NCBI GenBank assembly: GCA_023412855.1
Contig: JAEZRJ010000018.1
Coordinates: forward strand, 1-24,509
Origin: Bacillota bacterium
Lineage (GTDB): Bacteria; Bacillota; Clostridia; Lachnospirales; Lachnospiraceae
Reading direction: 5' to 3'
DNA length: 24,509 bases
How positions within the stretch are numbered: the first letter of the stretch is position 1; every line of letters starts with the position of its first letter. Below the pieces are notes generated by a model. It made no database searches. It saw only the letters and a program-made list of their open reading frames with translations, and was not told the origin of the DNA. A program made the translations under genes and the position numbers. Positions 1 through 7,021 of the stretch are shown in pieces.

Positions 1-31
1 TCCTTTTGTACTTCATAAAATATCACACTAA

Positions 32-60
32 ACTATATCATTTTACTTTCTTATCGTCAA
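32..60 (-). promoter_or_regulatory. Promoter for a gene beyond the left edge
   Basis: On the minus strand, TTGACG (55-60) and TATAGT (32-37) are separated by exactly 17 bases, a near-consensus vegetative promoter. An AAAAGGA ribosome-binding motif follows at 1-7, so a leftward gene should begin just outside the window. The promoter starts only about 15 bases after the mazF stop codon and no terminator hairpin is visible between them. Read-through from the rex operon is therefore possible. Confidence 0.65.
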
Positions 61-74
61 GTTTAAGCCCTTTC

Positions 75-416
75 TTATGTATTCAAATCGAGGCTGATAA
101 GAAGTCCTTCGTTCACTTTATTCATAATTTCACCGTCCAGGTGGCATACCCTGTCTTTCAGTCTTTTCTTGTCTATCGTCCTTAACTGTTCTAACAAGAT
201 GACCGAATCCTTCATCATATCGCATTTCTCTGCATTCAACTCAATATGTGTGGGCAGCTTCGCCTTATTCATCTTCGATGTAATCGCCGCACAGATTACG
301 GTGGGGCTATACTTATTTCCTATATCGTTCTGTATAATAAGTACCGGTCTCACTCCGCCCTGTTCTGAACCAATCACAGGCCGCAAGTCCGCATAATATA
401 TGTCTCCACGCTTCAT
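75..416 (-). CDS. ndoA: MazF/PemK-type endoribonuclease toxin (NdoA-like)
   Basis: Encodes 113 residues, the usual size for Gram-positive MazF/EndoA. The N-terminus MKRGDIYYADLRPVIGSEQGG and the following RPVLIIQND carry the family signature (RGD-Y-ADL, GSEQGG-RPVLI-QND). Downstream TVICAAITSK and DSVILLEQLRTIDKKRL match the conserved second half. Family members cut single-stranded mRNA at short sequence motifs and are held inactive by an antitoxin. ATG 416 is preferred over the in-frame GTG at 425 because the AAGGG ribosome site is correctly spaced only from 416. The gene is last in the rex-nnr-alr operon, 84 bases after alr. In Bacillus an antitoxin gene (ndoAI) lies between alr and ndoA; here the gap is too small to hold one. 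Confidence 0.92.
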   Translation of the reverse strand: MKRGDIYYADLRPVIGSEQGGVRPVLIIQNDIGNKYSPTVICAAITSKMNKAKLPTHIELNAEKCDMMKDSVILLEQLRTIDKKRLKDRVCHLDGEIMNKVNEGLLISLDLNT

Positions 417-500
417 AGTTCTCACCCTTCATTTAAACTTATATATGGCAAACCTTTTATAGGTTACATTATTGCCAGTTTATCCGAAGGTATTCAATTA

Positions 501-1718
501 TTACTCAAAATCGAGAAAATAATCCCTCGTTAATACGACCTTTCCCTCTTTCAAATAAATTCTCGGTACTCTTTTGCCGATCAAGCAGGCGAGTTCATAG
601 TTAAATCTGCCGGAAAGCTCCCCTAAAAGCTCCATCGTGATGCTTTCTCCGCCATCTCTTCCTATCAATGTTACCTCATCACCCTCTGCCACTTCCGGGA
701 TATCCGTTACATCCACCATAAATTGATCCATGCAGATACGTCCGATAATAGGCGCCTTCTGTCCGCGCACCAAAACATATCCTTTATTGGACAATCCTCT
801 CGGATAACCGTCCCCATACCCTACCGGTATCGTTGCAGCCTTTGTCATCCTCTTCGTTACGAAAGTACCGCCGTAGCTTATCGCCGCTCCGGCCTTCAAT
901 TCCTTAATATATACGATGCGGCTCTTAAGTTCCATTGCCGGCATCAGGCGGACGATATCCCGCTCCACCTCTCCGGACGGCCATAATCCGTATGTGGTCA
1001 CTCCGGCACGGACTACATTCATATTTGCTTCCCTTAGGCCAATAATCCCCGCACTGTTGGAACAGTGGCATACCGGTATCTCATATCCGGTCTCCATTTT
1101 CGTTTTTTCTATGAAAGCCTTGAATGTGTTCATTTGCTGCTTTGCCGCCGTTTTATCGGCTTCGTCTGCTCTGGCAAAATGTGTAAAGATTCCTTCCACC
1201 TCGATCTCCGGCATGGAAAGCGCCTTTTTCACTAATTCAAGCCCCTCCTCATCAGGCGATACCCCGATTCTGGACATTCCGGTATCCACCTTGATATGGA
1301 TCTTAACGCGAATATCATCAAGTAATGTGCCGTCTTTCTCCGCCTCTTTCCTCATTTTCAAAGCGCAGAGGGAAAGCTCCTCCAACGTATCATTTCGAAA
1401 TACCGTCGGGGTAATTTTCTCTCTTATCATTTCCTCATAGCAATAAGGAAACGTATATCCCAATATTAAAATCGGCTTGGTAATCCCGCTGTGGCGCAGT
1501 ATGAAAGCCTCTTCCACCGTCGCTGTGGCAAACCCAAAGATATAATCGAGCGCTTCTAATTCTCTCGCAATCGGCACAGCCCCGTGACCGTATCCATCTG
1601 CTTTGATGACACTTATTATTTTCGTCTCAGGCTCAATATTCGCCTTCATGTGATCCATGTTGGAATGTATGGCGTCCAAGTCCACCGACGCATAAACTCT
1701 GCTGTACTTTTCTATCAT
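501..1718 (-). CDS. alr: Alanine racemase (PLP-dependent)
   Basis: The 405-residue product converts L-alanine to D-alanine for peptidoglycan. The PLP-binding lysine is K39 in SVIKADGYGHG and the catalytic tyrosine of the second base is Y282 in AISYGGTF. Other family blocks are KVDTGMSRIG (143-152), HCSNSAG (218-224) and the ICMDQFMVDVT block near 325-335. Length is slightly above the usual 370-390, with a short C-terminal tail ending RDYFLDFE. The ATG overlaps the stop of the upstream nnr gene (ATGA, four bases), indicating translational coupling. A GAAGGG ribosome site lies inside the end of nnr. Assignment is confident; whether it is a biosynthetic or catabolic paralogue cannot be told, but the context matches the housekeeping copy. 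Confidence 0.97.
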   Translation of the reverse strand: MIEKYSRVYASVDLDAIHSNMDHMKANIEPETKIISVIKADGYGHGAVPIARELEALDYIFGFATATVEEAFILRHSGITKPILILGYTFPYCYEEMIREKITPTVFRNDTLEELSLCALKMRKEAEKDGTLLDDIRVKIHIKVDTGMSRIGVSPDEEGLELVKKALSMPEIEVEGIFTHFARADEADKTAAKQQMNTFKAFIEKTKMETGYEIPVCHCSNSAGIIGLREANMNVVRAGVTTYGLWPSGEVERDIVRLMPAMELKSRIVYIKELKAGAAISYGGTFVTKRMTKAATIPVGYGDGYPRGLSNKGYVLVRGQKAPIIGRICMDQFMVDVTDIPEVAEGDEVTLIGRDGGESITMELLGELSGRFNYELACLIGKRVPRIYLKEGKVVLTRDYFLDFE

Positions 1719-3277
1719 CTTCGTTTCCCTTCATTGCTCAAAATGTACTTTAACTGCTCCACCAGATCTCCTGCCATCACCGCGTACCTCCCGGTCTTCT
1801 CCGCCGCCAGATCGCCCAGCCTTCCATGGAGAAATACTCCTGACGAGGCAGCCTCTCTTCCCTTTCCTCCCTGCGCTAAAAGCCCGGCGATAATACCTGC
1901 TAATACGTCCCCGGAACCTGCAGTAGCCATGCCGTCATTGCCCGTAACATTTAAGTAAACGCACCTTTCCCCATAATGAGCCACTGCTGTTCTTGCATCC
2001 TTGCATACCACGGTACCGCATAACCGATCGGCCAATTCCTTGGTCCTGCTTATAATATCCTTCTTTACCTCCCCTGGCTTGCAGCCGTACAGCCTTGCAA
2101 ATTCTGCCACATGAGGAGTTATAATAATCTGCCTGCCTTCCTTTAATGCTGCGGTACGCAGGCTCTCCTGCAATTCTTCAGACTCTGCCAGAAGATTCAA
2201 TCCGTCCGCATCGATAACGAGGGCCTTCGCAGATTCTTTCACCGCGTATTTAAGCAGTCGGTAAGCTGTGTCGCTCTTGCCGATTCCCGGCCCGATCACG
2301 ATACAGTCCGCCCATTTCATGCTTTCTTTTAAGTCCTGTGAAAACACCTCCCATGCCTCCGGCTTCTCCCCATCTGAATAAGTAGAAAGCAGCGCCTCCG
2401 GCAGGTTTTTCTGTATGATTTCCCGGTTTTCCTCCGGAGTAACGATCTTTACCATGCCTGCACCGATTCGGTATGCGCTTCTTGCACACAACTCGCAGGC
2501 GCCACTCATATTCCTGCTTCCTGCAATCACCAATACTTTGCCGAAGGTCCCTTTATTTCCTCCCCGGCTTCTTGCCGGCATAAGCGCTGCCGCCTGCTCT
2601 TTATAATGGTCGGCATAGGAATATACCAGGGGTTCTTCCCCCAAAAAGCTCTCATCCGTAATCCCGATATCTTTACAAAGCACTTCACCGCAGTATTCGC
2701 AGCCCGGATATAGGATATGACCCAGCTTTTCATAGGCGAAGGTAACGGTGATATCCGCTTTTACTGCTGCATTCATCACTTCTCCAGTATCGGCATTTAT
2801 CCCGGATGGAATATCTACAGAGACGATGAAGCCACATATGCCATTCATCGTCTCAATACAGTTTTTATATATTCCTTCTACGTTTCTCGACAATCCGATT
2901 CCAAACAGCGCATCTATAATTATATCATATTCCATACTTTCGATTTTGCTTTTCATAGGACATTCATATTTTGCAATGATATCCAGTTGCCGTCTTGTCT
3001 CTTCGCTGCATTTTTCCTGCGCTCCTATGAGGACAAAATCCACCTTATACCCCCGCTGCATGAGAATCCGTCCAACTGCGATGCCGTCGCCGCCATTATT
3101 TCCCGTGCCTGAAACCACCAGTACTCTGCTTCCCTTCTTGAATCTTTTTTCGATTTCTCCCGATGTCTCCAGTGCGGCACGCTCCATAAGCACCAAAGAA
3201 GGCACTTCGAAATACTCTATCGTAGCTTTATCGTACTTTTTCATTTCTGCAGAGGATACAAAATACTTTTTTTCCAT
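1715..3277 (-). CDS. nnr: Bifunctional NAD(P)HX epimerase / ADP-dependent NAD(P)HX dehydratase
   Basis: About 520 residues with two fused repair domains. The N-terminal YjeF domain (roughly 1-220) has VVSGTGNNGGDG and VDIPSGINADTG. The C-terminal carbohydrate-kinase-like domain (roughly 240-510) has GNKGTFGKVLVIAGS, VIGPGIG, DADGLN, ITPHVAEFARL and the catalytic GNDGMATAGSGDVLAG. Together they restore hydrated, damaged NADH/NADPH: the first epimerises R-NADHX, the second dehydrates S-NADHX with ADP. ATG 3277 is chosen because GGAG at 3291-3294 overlaps too closely with the in-frame ATG at 3289; the spacing to 3277 is long (13), so the start is uncertain by a few codons. It is coupled to alr by a four-base overlap. 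A redox cofactor repair enzyme downstream of the NADH sensor Rex is functionally coherent. Confidence 0.93.
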   Translation of the reverse strand: MEKKYFVSSAEMKKYDKATIEYFEVPSLVLMERAALETSGEIEKRFKKGSRVLVVSGTGNNGGDGIAVGRILMQRGYKVDFVLIGAQEKCSEETRRQLDIIAKYECPMKSKIESMEYDIIIDALFGIGLSRNVEGIYKNCIETMNGICGFIVSVDIPSGINADTGEVMNAAVKADITVTFAYEKLGHILYPGCEYCGEVLCKDIGITDESFLGEEPLVYSYADHYKEQAAALMPARSRGGNKGTFGKVLVIAGSRNMSGACELCARSAYRIGAGMVKIVTPEENREIIQKNLPEALLSTYSDGEKPEAWEVFSQDLKESMKWADCIVIGPGIGKSDTAYRLLKYAVKESAKALVIDADGLNLLAESEELQESLRTAALKEGRQIIITPHVAEFARLYGCKPGEVKKDIISRTKELADRLCGTVVCKDARTAVAHYGERCVYLNVTGNDGMATAGSGDVLAGIIAGLLAQGGKGREAASSGVFLHGRLGDLAAEKTGRYAVMAGDLVEQLKYILSNEGKRR

Positions 3278-3385
3278 ATTTACGTTCATGCTCCTTTTCA
3301 GATACAGAGTCTTATGCGGATATGCCTGTCCGCCTAAGCATAAATGCGCCAAAAACAATCGTTCTGACGCATTCCCATTTACCGT

Positions 3386-4078
3386 TTATTCTCCCTTGTC
3401 AACTATAATGGTCTTAGGAGAAGCAACTTCCTTCTTTGCCGCCCGTTCCTCCTGAGCCCTTTTTCTTTCTTCCGGATTATATTTCATATCAAAGATCTCG
3501 ATTACCTCCGCGCCAAAGATATCGTGCATATAAGAATATAAGTCGAAATTCGCTTTTTCGCTTTCCTCTTTGTGTACGAGATTCTTTTTAATCTCCACGC
3601 GGATATTTTTTATCCATTCATTGATTGTTTCGATTTCCTTCGTATTCTGTGCGATTCTCGTATAGCAGACGTCCATGGTATCCAGCATGAGCTTATAATT
3701 CACGCTGTTTATTTCTTCGGGCAAAAGGCGCAGTTCCTCCTGATAAGCCTCAAGCTTCTCATTGCAATCATTGATAAGGCGCCTATTCTCATCCAATTTC
3801 TTCTCCGTCTTTACATCGGGATTGTCTCCTAAAGATTCTGCCATCTCCATGATCTCTCCCATCAGCTTCTTCTTCAGCCGTCTGATGTCCTTAGACTCCG
3901 TATTCAGCTTGCCCTGCCTCTTCACCAGCTCGTTCAGCTTCTCCTCATTGCGCTTAATCTCCCCCGAAATTTCAGTCTGCGCCTGTGTGAAAAGCTGATG
4001 CCATTTATTATCCAGCGTTAAGAGCGGAATTTCCTTTCCGGCCAACGCCGCCTTGTATACTTCCTCTGAACGCGACAT
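3386..4078 (-). CDS. Uncharacterised coiled-coil protein in the rex operon
   Basis: Encodes about 230 residues that I do not recognise as a named family. The start ATG 4078 is supported by AGGGG eight bases upstream; an in-frame GTG at 4087 lies too near that site. Residues about 35-75 and 95-125 are strongly charged heptad-like helices rich in Lys, Glu and Leu. A central NSVNYKLMLDTMDVCYTRIAQNTKEIETIN and the C-terminal FDLYSYMHDIFGAEVIEIFDMKYNPEERKRAQEE look like conserved cores rather than simple coil. There is no signal peptide or membrane segment, so it should be cytosolic. It sits between rex (stop 12 bases upstream) and nnr. That position suggests a link to redox or envelope housekeeping, but no function can be claimed. 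Confidence 0.85.
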   Translation of the reverse strand: MSRSEEVYKAALAGKEIPLLTLDNKWHQLFTQAQTEISGEIKRNEEKLNELVKRQGKLNTESKDIRRLKKKLMGEIMEMAESLGDNPDVKTEKKLDENRRLINDCNEKLEAYQEELRLLPEEINSVNYKLMLDTMDVCYTRIAQNTKEIETINEWIKNIRVEIKKNLVHKEESEKANFDLYSYMHDIFGAEVIEIFDMKYNPEERKRAQEERAAKKEVASPKTIIVDKGE

Positions 4079-4089
4079 ACCCTTCACCC

Positions 4090-4734
4090 CTATTTCGTAT
4101 TATCCGATTCAAACCGGCTGATGTTATAAGACAGCTTCATCAGGCTGTCCGACAAATGGACATTTTCTACCTGAATATCCTCCGGTACATTCAAATCCAC
4201 ATGGGCAAAATTCCAGATACCCTTAATGCCGTATTCCACAAGCTGCTCCGCTACCGTAACAGCTTCTGTCTTCGGTATGGTAAGAACCGCTATATCTATA
4301 TCGTTTTCTTTAACGAACACTTCCATATTCTCCATGGGCTGTACCTCGATACCCCGTATCTTCTTCCCGTGAAGTTCGGAATTGTTGTCGAAAAGTCCGC
4401 GGAACAAAAAACCTCTGCGCTCGAAATTCACATAATTAGCAAGCGCTTGTCCAAGATTCCCTGCTCCGATGATAATCAGATGATGTGTTCTATCTAATCC
4501 TAATATTTTCCCGATTTCATTATGGAGAAATTCAACGTTATATCCGTATCCCTGCTGTCCAAATCCACCAAAATTATTAAAATCCTGTCTAATCTGCGAG
4601 GCGGTCACCTTCATGATATCGCTTAACTCCTGCGAGGAAACTCTTTCGATTCCCGCATACTTAAGTTCGCTCAGATATCTGAAATACCTGGGTAGACGGC
4701 CTATTACCGCTTGAGAAATTTCTTTTTCTTCCAC
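4090..4734 (-). CDS. rex: Redox-sensing transcriptional repressor Rex
   Basis: The 214-residue product has the typical Rex length and order. An N-terminal winged helix carries the diagnostic recognition stretch ASQIRQDFNNFGGFGQQGYGY (about 45-65). A Rossmann domain follows with the NAD(H) motif GAGNLG at 90-95 and acidic DNN after the second strand. A swapped C-terminal helix ends the protein. Rex dimers repress fermentation and NADH-reoxidation genes and release DNA when NADH rises. Translation starts at GTG 4734, preceded by AGGGGG with seven bases between. It is the first gene of the operon, divergent from the ABC-F gene. A Rex-like imperfect operator in its own promoter suggests autoregulation. 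Confidence 0.96.
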   Translation of the reverse strand: MEEKEISQAVIGRLPRYFRYLSELKYAGIERVSSQELSDIMKVTASQIRQDFNNFGGFGQQGYGYNVEFLHNEIGKILGLDRTHHLIIIGAGNLGQALANYVNFERRGFLFRGLFDNNSELHGKKIRGIEVQPMENMEVFVKENDIDIAVLTIPKTEAVTVAEQLVEYGIKGIWNFAHVDLNVPEDIQVENVHLSDSLMKLSYNISRFESDNTK

Positions 4735-4765
4735 GACACTTCCCCCTATTCGATAGTTACTTCTT

Positions 4766-4794
4766 ATTATATAAAACTGTTAAAATAATGTCAA
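4766..4794 (-). promoter_or_regulatory. Promoter of the rex operon
   Basis: On the minus strand TTGACA (4789-4794) and TATAAT (4766-4771) are spaced by 17 bases, a perfect consensus vegetative promoter. It lies 31 bases upstream of the GTG start of rex. No other strong promoter was seen before the downstream genes of the operon, so it probably drives rex through ndoA. Confidence 0.8.
4777..4794 (-). promoter_or_regulatory. Possible Rex operator inside the rex promoter
   Basis: The minus-strand 18-mer TTGACATTATTTTAACAG matches 10 of 14 defined positions of the clostridial Rex consensus TTGTTAA-N4-TTAACAA. One half-site (TTAACA) is intact and the other is degenerate. It covers the -35 box and spacer, where binding would block transcription. 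Autoregulation is known for Rex in several Firmicutes; here it is only inferred. Confidence 0.35.
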
Positions 4795-4804
4795 TGAATT
4801 GACA
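4789..4804. promoter_or_regulatory. 16-bp palindrome shared by two divergent -35 boxes
   Basis: TGTCAAT-GA-ATTGACA is a perfect inverted repeat with 7-base arms. Each arm supplies the -35 hexamer (TTGACA) of one promoter: the left arm for rex on the minus strand, the right arm for the ABC-F gene on the plus strand. The two promoters therefore meet back to back. Polymerases would compete, or one bound protein could block both. Confidence 0.6.
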
Positions 4805-4827
4805 GAGTCTTTTATCCTATGTAAAAT
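4799..4827 (+). promoter_or_regulatory. Promoter of the ABC-F gene
   Basis: TTGACA (4799-4804) and TAAAAT (4822-4827) are spaced by 17 bases. The predicted start point falls at about 4833-4835, the first bases of the repeat element at 4832-4981. The mRNA would therefore have a leader of about 200 bases, most of it made by that element. Confidence 0.7.
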
Positions 4828-4831
4828 AAAT

Positions 4832-4981
4832 GTTACTGTTCACTCCGTTCACAGTAACGCATGATGTTCTGCAATGCAAACTTTTTGCATTTAAATTCGC
4901 TTCGCGAAGCAGAAATCATCTCTTGAACCATGTTCTTACGTAGCTTAACAGCAAGTGTTAAGCTACTGTGTGGACAGTAAT
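4832..4981 (+). mobile_element. 150-bp MITE-like element, copy 1
   Basis: Shares about 137 of 150 positions, by eye, with 8255-8404 in the same orientation. The ends are inverted repeats: GTTACTGTTCAC on the left, and GTGGACAGTAAT on the right, whose complement differs at two places. Internal hairpins include GTTACTGT/ACAGTAAC near the left end, AATGCAAA/TTTGCATT, the palindrome GCTTCGCGAAGC, and GTAGCTTAACA/TGTTAAGCTAC with loop GCAAG. TAAAT lies immediately left (4827-4831) and again at 4981-4985, compatible with a 5-bp target duplication if the element ends at 4980. It has no coding capacity and no transposase is in the window. It occupies the predicted leader of the ABC-F mRNA. Confidence 0.75.
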
Positions 4982-4990
4982 AAATATATT

Positions 4991-5015
4991 CTGCCATTTC
5001 TATCAGGCAGTTTTT
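4991..5015 (+). terminator. Possible attenuator hairpin before the ABC-F gene
   Basis: CTGCC (4991-4995) and GGCAG (5006-5010) can pair around a 10-base loop and are followed by five Ts, directly upstream of the AGGAG ribosome site at 5021-5025. Leader attenuation is known for several antibiotic-resistance ABC-F genes. The stem is short, so termination here would be weak or conditional. Confidence 0.35.
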
Positions 5016-5032
5016 GTATGAGGAGCATAACC

Positions 5033-6943
5033 ATGATATTATCTTGTCAAAATATAAGCAAAGCATTCAATGAAAAAAGCATATTAAAAAATATATCCTT
5101 TCACATAGAGGACTATGATAAGGCTGCAATCGTCGGAATCAATGGAGCTGGAAAAACCACGCTTCTTAGAATCATTGTCGGGGAAATGTCAGCCGATGAG
5201 GGCGTTGTCGCTTTTTCCAAGGATAAAACTTTCGGCTATCTTTCCCAGCATCAATCCGTAGACAGCGGCAACACGATTTATGACGAGCTTTTGTCCGTCA
5301 AGAAGGAACTGATTCTTATTGAGGCCCAGCTTCGCCAGACAGAACTTCAGATGAAAGCTTCCTCCGGAAAAGAGTTAGAAAAGCTGATGGAATCCTATTC
5401 TCTGCTCACCCATCAATTCGAGCAGGGCGGCGGCTACGCATACCGCAGCGAGCTTACCGGAGTCTTAAAAGGCCTGGGTTTTGCAGAAAGTGACTTTACC
5501 AAATCCGTCTCCACCCTCTCCGGAGGACAGAAGACGCGTGTTGCTTTAGGTAAGCTTCTTTTATTGAAGCCGGATTTGATCATGCTCGATGAGCCCACTA
5601 ACCACCTGGATATGTCCTCCATTACATGGCTGGAAACTTATCTGCTCAACTACAAAGGTGCGGTCATCATCGTATCCCATGACCGCTATTTTCTCGACCG
5701 CATTTCAAATAAGATCATTGAAATCGACCAGACGAAGGCCTCCGTATTTTCCGGTAATTACAGTGACTATGCCGTGAAAAAGGAGCAGATTCGTACGGCT
5801 GCCCTGAAGGCTTACATGAACCAGCAGCAGGAAATCAGACACCAGGAGGAGGTCATCCAGAAACTAAAGTCCTTCAACCGTGAAAAATCCATCAAACGCG
5901 CCGAAAGCCGCGAAAAGATGTTAGATAAAATCGAGGTTTTGGAAAAGCCCACGGAAGCTCCTGCCGATATGAACATCCGCCTGGAGCCTAAATATATAAG
6001 CGGCAACGACGTTCTCTGCGGAGAAAACCTCTCCAAAGCCTTCGGCCCTCTCTCTCTTTTTCGCAACATCGGTTTCGATATAAAGCGCGGGGAGCATGTG
6101 GCCATCATCGGCGATAACGGCACGGGGAAAACCACTATCCTGAAAATCATCAACGGCCTGCTCCCCGCCGATTCAGGCACCTTAAAAACCGGCAGCAACG
6201 TTCACATCGGCTATTACGATCAGGAGCACAACGTACTGCATCAGGATAAGACTCTTTTTGAAGAGATTTCCGATGATTATCCTACCCTGAGCAACACAGA
6301 AATACGAAACACTCTGGCTGCCTTTCTTTTTACCGGCGATGATGTATTCAAGCGTATCTGCGACTTGAGCGGCGGAGAAAGGGGACGGGTTTCCTTAGCT
6401 AAATTAATGCTTTCGGAATCCAATTTTCTCATCCTAGACGAACCTACCAACCATCTGGACATTGCCTCCAAGGAAATTTTAGAGGATGCCATAAATAACT
6501 ATACGGGTACGGTTCTCTACGTATCCCATGACCGTTATTTCATTAACAGAACTGCTTCCCGCATTCTGGAGCTGACAAACGGTTCACTTATCAACTATCT
6601 GGGAAATTACGATTACTATTTGGAGAAAAAACCGCAGCTTGCATCCGCGTGCCCAGCTTCCGTTCCTTCCTCCTCAGAGAGCGATTCTCTTTCCAAGCAG
6701 GATTGGAAAGAGCAAAAGGAACAGCAGGCAAAGCAACGAAAAAAAGAAAGTGAGCTGAAACGAATAGAGAACAAAATAGAAACCTTGGAAAACCGTGATG
6801 CCGAAATCAATGGGCTTATGGTTCTGCCCGATGTTTGTACGAACGTAGCCAAGCTTCAGGAGCTTTCCATGGAAAAGGAAAGCATTGCCGCAGAAATTGA
6901 TGGCCTGATGAACCGCTGGGAGGAGCTTGCATCCGAGGATTGA
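5033..6943 (+). CDS. ABC-F family ATPase, YdiF-type
   Basis: The 636-residue cytosolic protein has two ABC domains and no membrane segment. Domain 1 has Walker A GINGAGKTT (35-43), signature LSGGQ (162-166) and LIMLDEPTNHLD (182-193). Domain 2 has GDNGTGKTT (360-368), LSGGE (445-449) and FLILDEPTNHLD (465-476). The charged inter-domain linker is at about 250-300. A low-complexity serine stretch (545-555) leads into a C-terminal coiled coil (555-630). ABC-F proteins bind the ribosomal E site and aid stalled translation, or protect against antibiotics. Start ATG 5033 has AGGAG seven bases upstream; longer in-frame starts lie in the repeat or overlap the ribosome site. Divergence from rex resembles the ydiF-rex neighbourhood of Bacillus. 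A housekeeping role is more likely than drug resistance, but this is inference. Confidence 0.93.
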   Translation: MILSCQNISKAFNEKSILKNISFHIEDYDKAAIVGINGAGKTTLLRIIVGEMSADEGVVAFSKDKTFGYLSQHQSVDSGNTIYDELLSVKKELILIEAQLRQTELQMKASSGKELEKLMESYSLLTHQFEQGGGYAYRSELTGVLKGLGFAESDFTKSVSTLSGGQKTRVALGKLLLLKPDLIMLDEPTNHLDMSSITWLETYLLNYKGAVIIVSHDRYFLDRISNKIIEIDQTKASVFSGNYSDYAVKKEQIRTAALKAYMNQQQEIRHQEEVIQKLKSFNREKSIKRAESREKMLDKIEVLEKPTEAPADMNIRLEPKYISGNDVLCGENLSKAFGPLSLFRNIGFDIKRGEHVAIIGDNGTGKTTILKIINGLLPADSGTLKTGSNVHIGYYDQEHNVLHQDKTLFEEISDDYPTLSNTEIRNTLAAFLFTGDDVFKRICDLSGGERGRVSLAKLMLSESNFLILDEPTNHLDIASKEILEDAINNYTGTVLYVSHDRYFINRTASRILELTNGSLINYLGNYDYYLEKKPQLASACPASVPSSSESDSLSKQDWKEQKEQQAKQRKKESELKRIENKIETLENRDAEINGLMVLPDVCTNVAKLQELSMEKESIAAEIDGLMNRWEELASED

Positions 6944-6964
6944 TTGGATTGTACATTTAAAAAG

Positions 6965-7000
6965 ACCGGCATGCTTTATTTCATAATAAGGCATGCCGGT
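6965..7000. terminator. Bidirectional intrinsic terminator
   Basis: ACCGGCATGC (6965-6974) pairs perfectly with GCATGCCGGT (6991-7000), and the inner TTTATT/AATAAG extend the stem to a four-base loop. The plus strand continues into TTTATATTG. The minus strand continues through TCTTTTTAAAT. It lies between the convergent ends of the ABC-F gene and icd and can serve both. Confidence 0.85.
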
Positions 7001-7021
7001 TTTATATTGTTCTTTTTATGT

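Noticed and set aside
916..1440. 174-residue open frame on the plus strand opposite alr
   Set aside because: Antisense shadow of a confidently identified enzyme, no family motifs.
2748..3455. 235-residue open frame on the plus strand
   Set aside because: It lies wholly opposite nnr and its upstream gene, has Ser/Pro-rich composition typical of antisense frames, and no ribosome site.
4832..4981. Riboswitch of a known class in the ABC-F leader
   Set aside because: The same sequence lies, in reverse orientation, before icd, so it is a mobile repeat; no known riboswitch core was recognised.
4955..5032. 26-codon N-terminal extension of the ABC-F protein
   Set aside because: It starts at a GTG inside the repeat hairpin and runs through the possible attenuator; family proteins begin with the MILSCQNISK type sequence at 5033.
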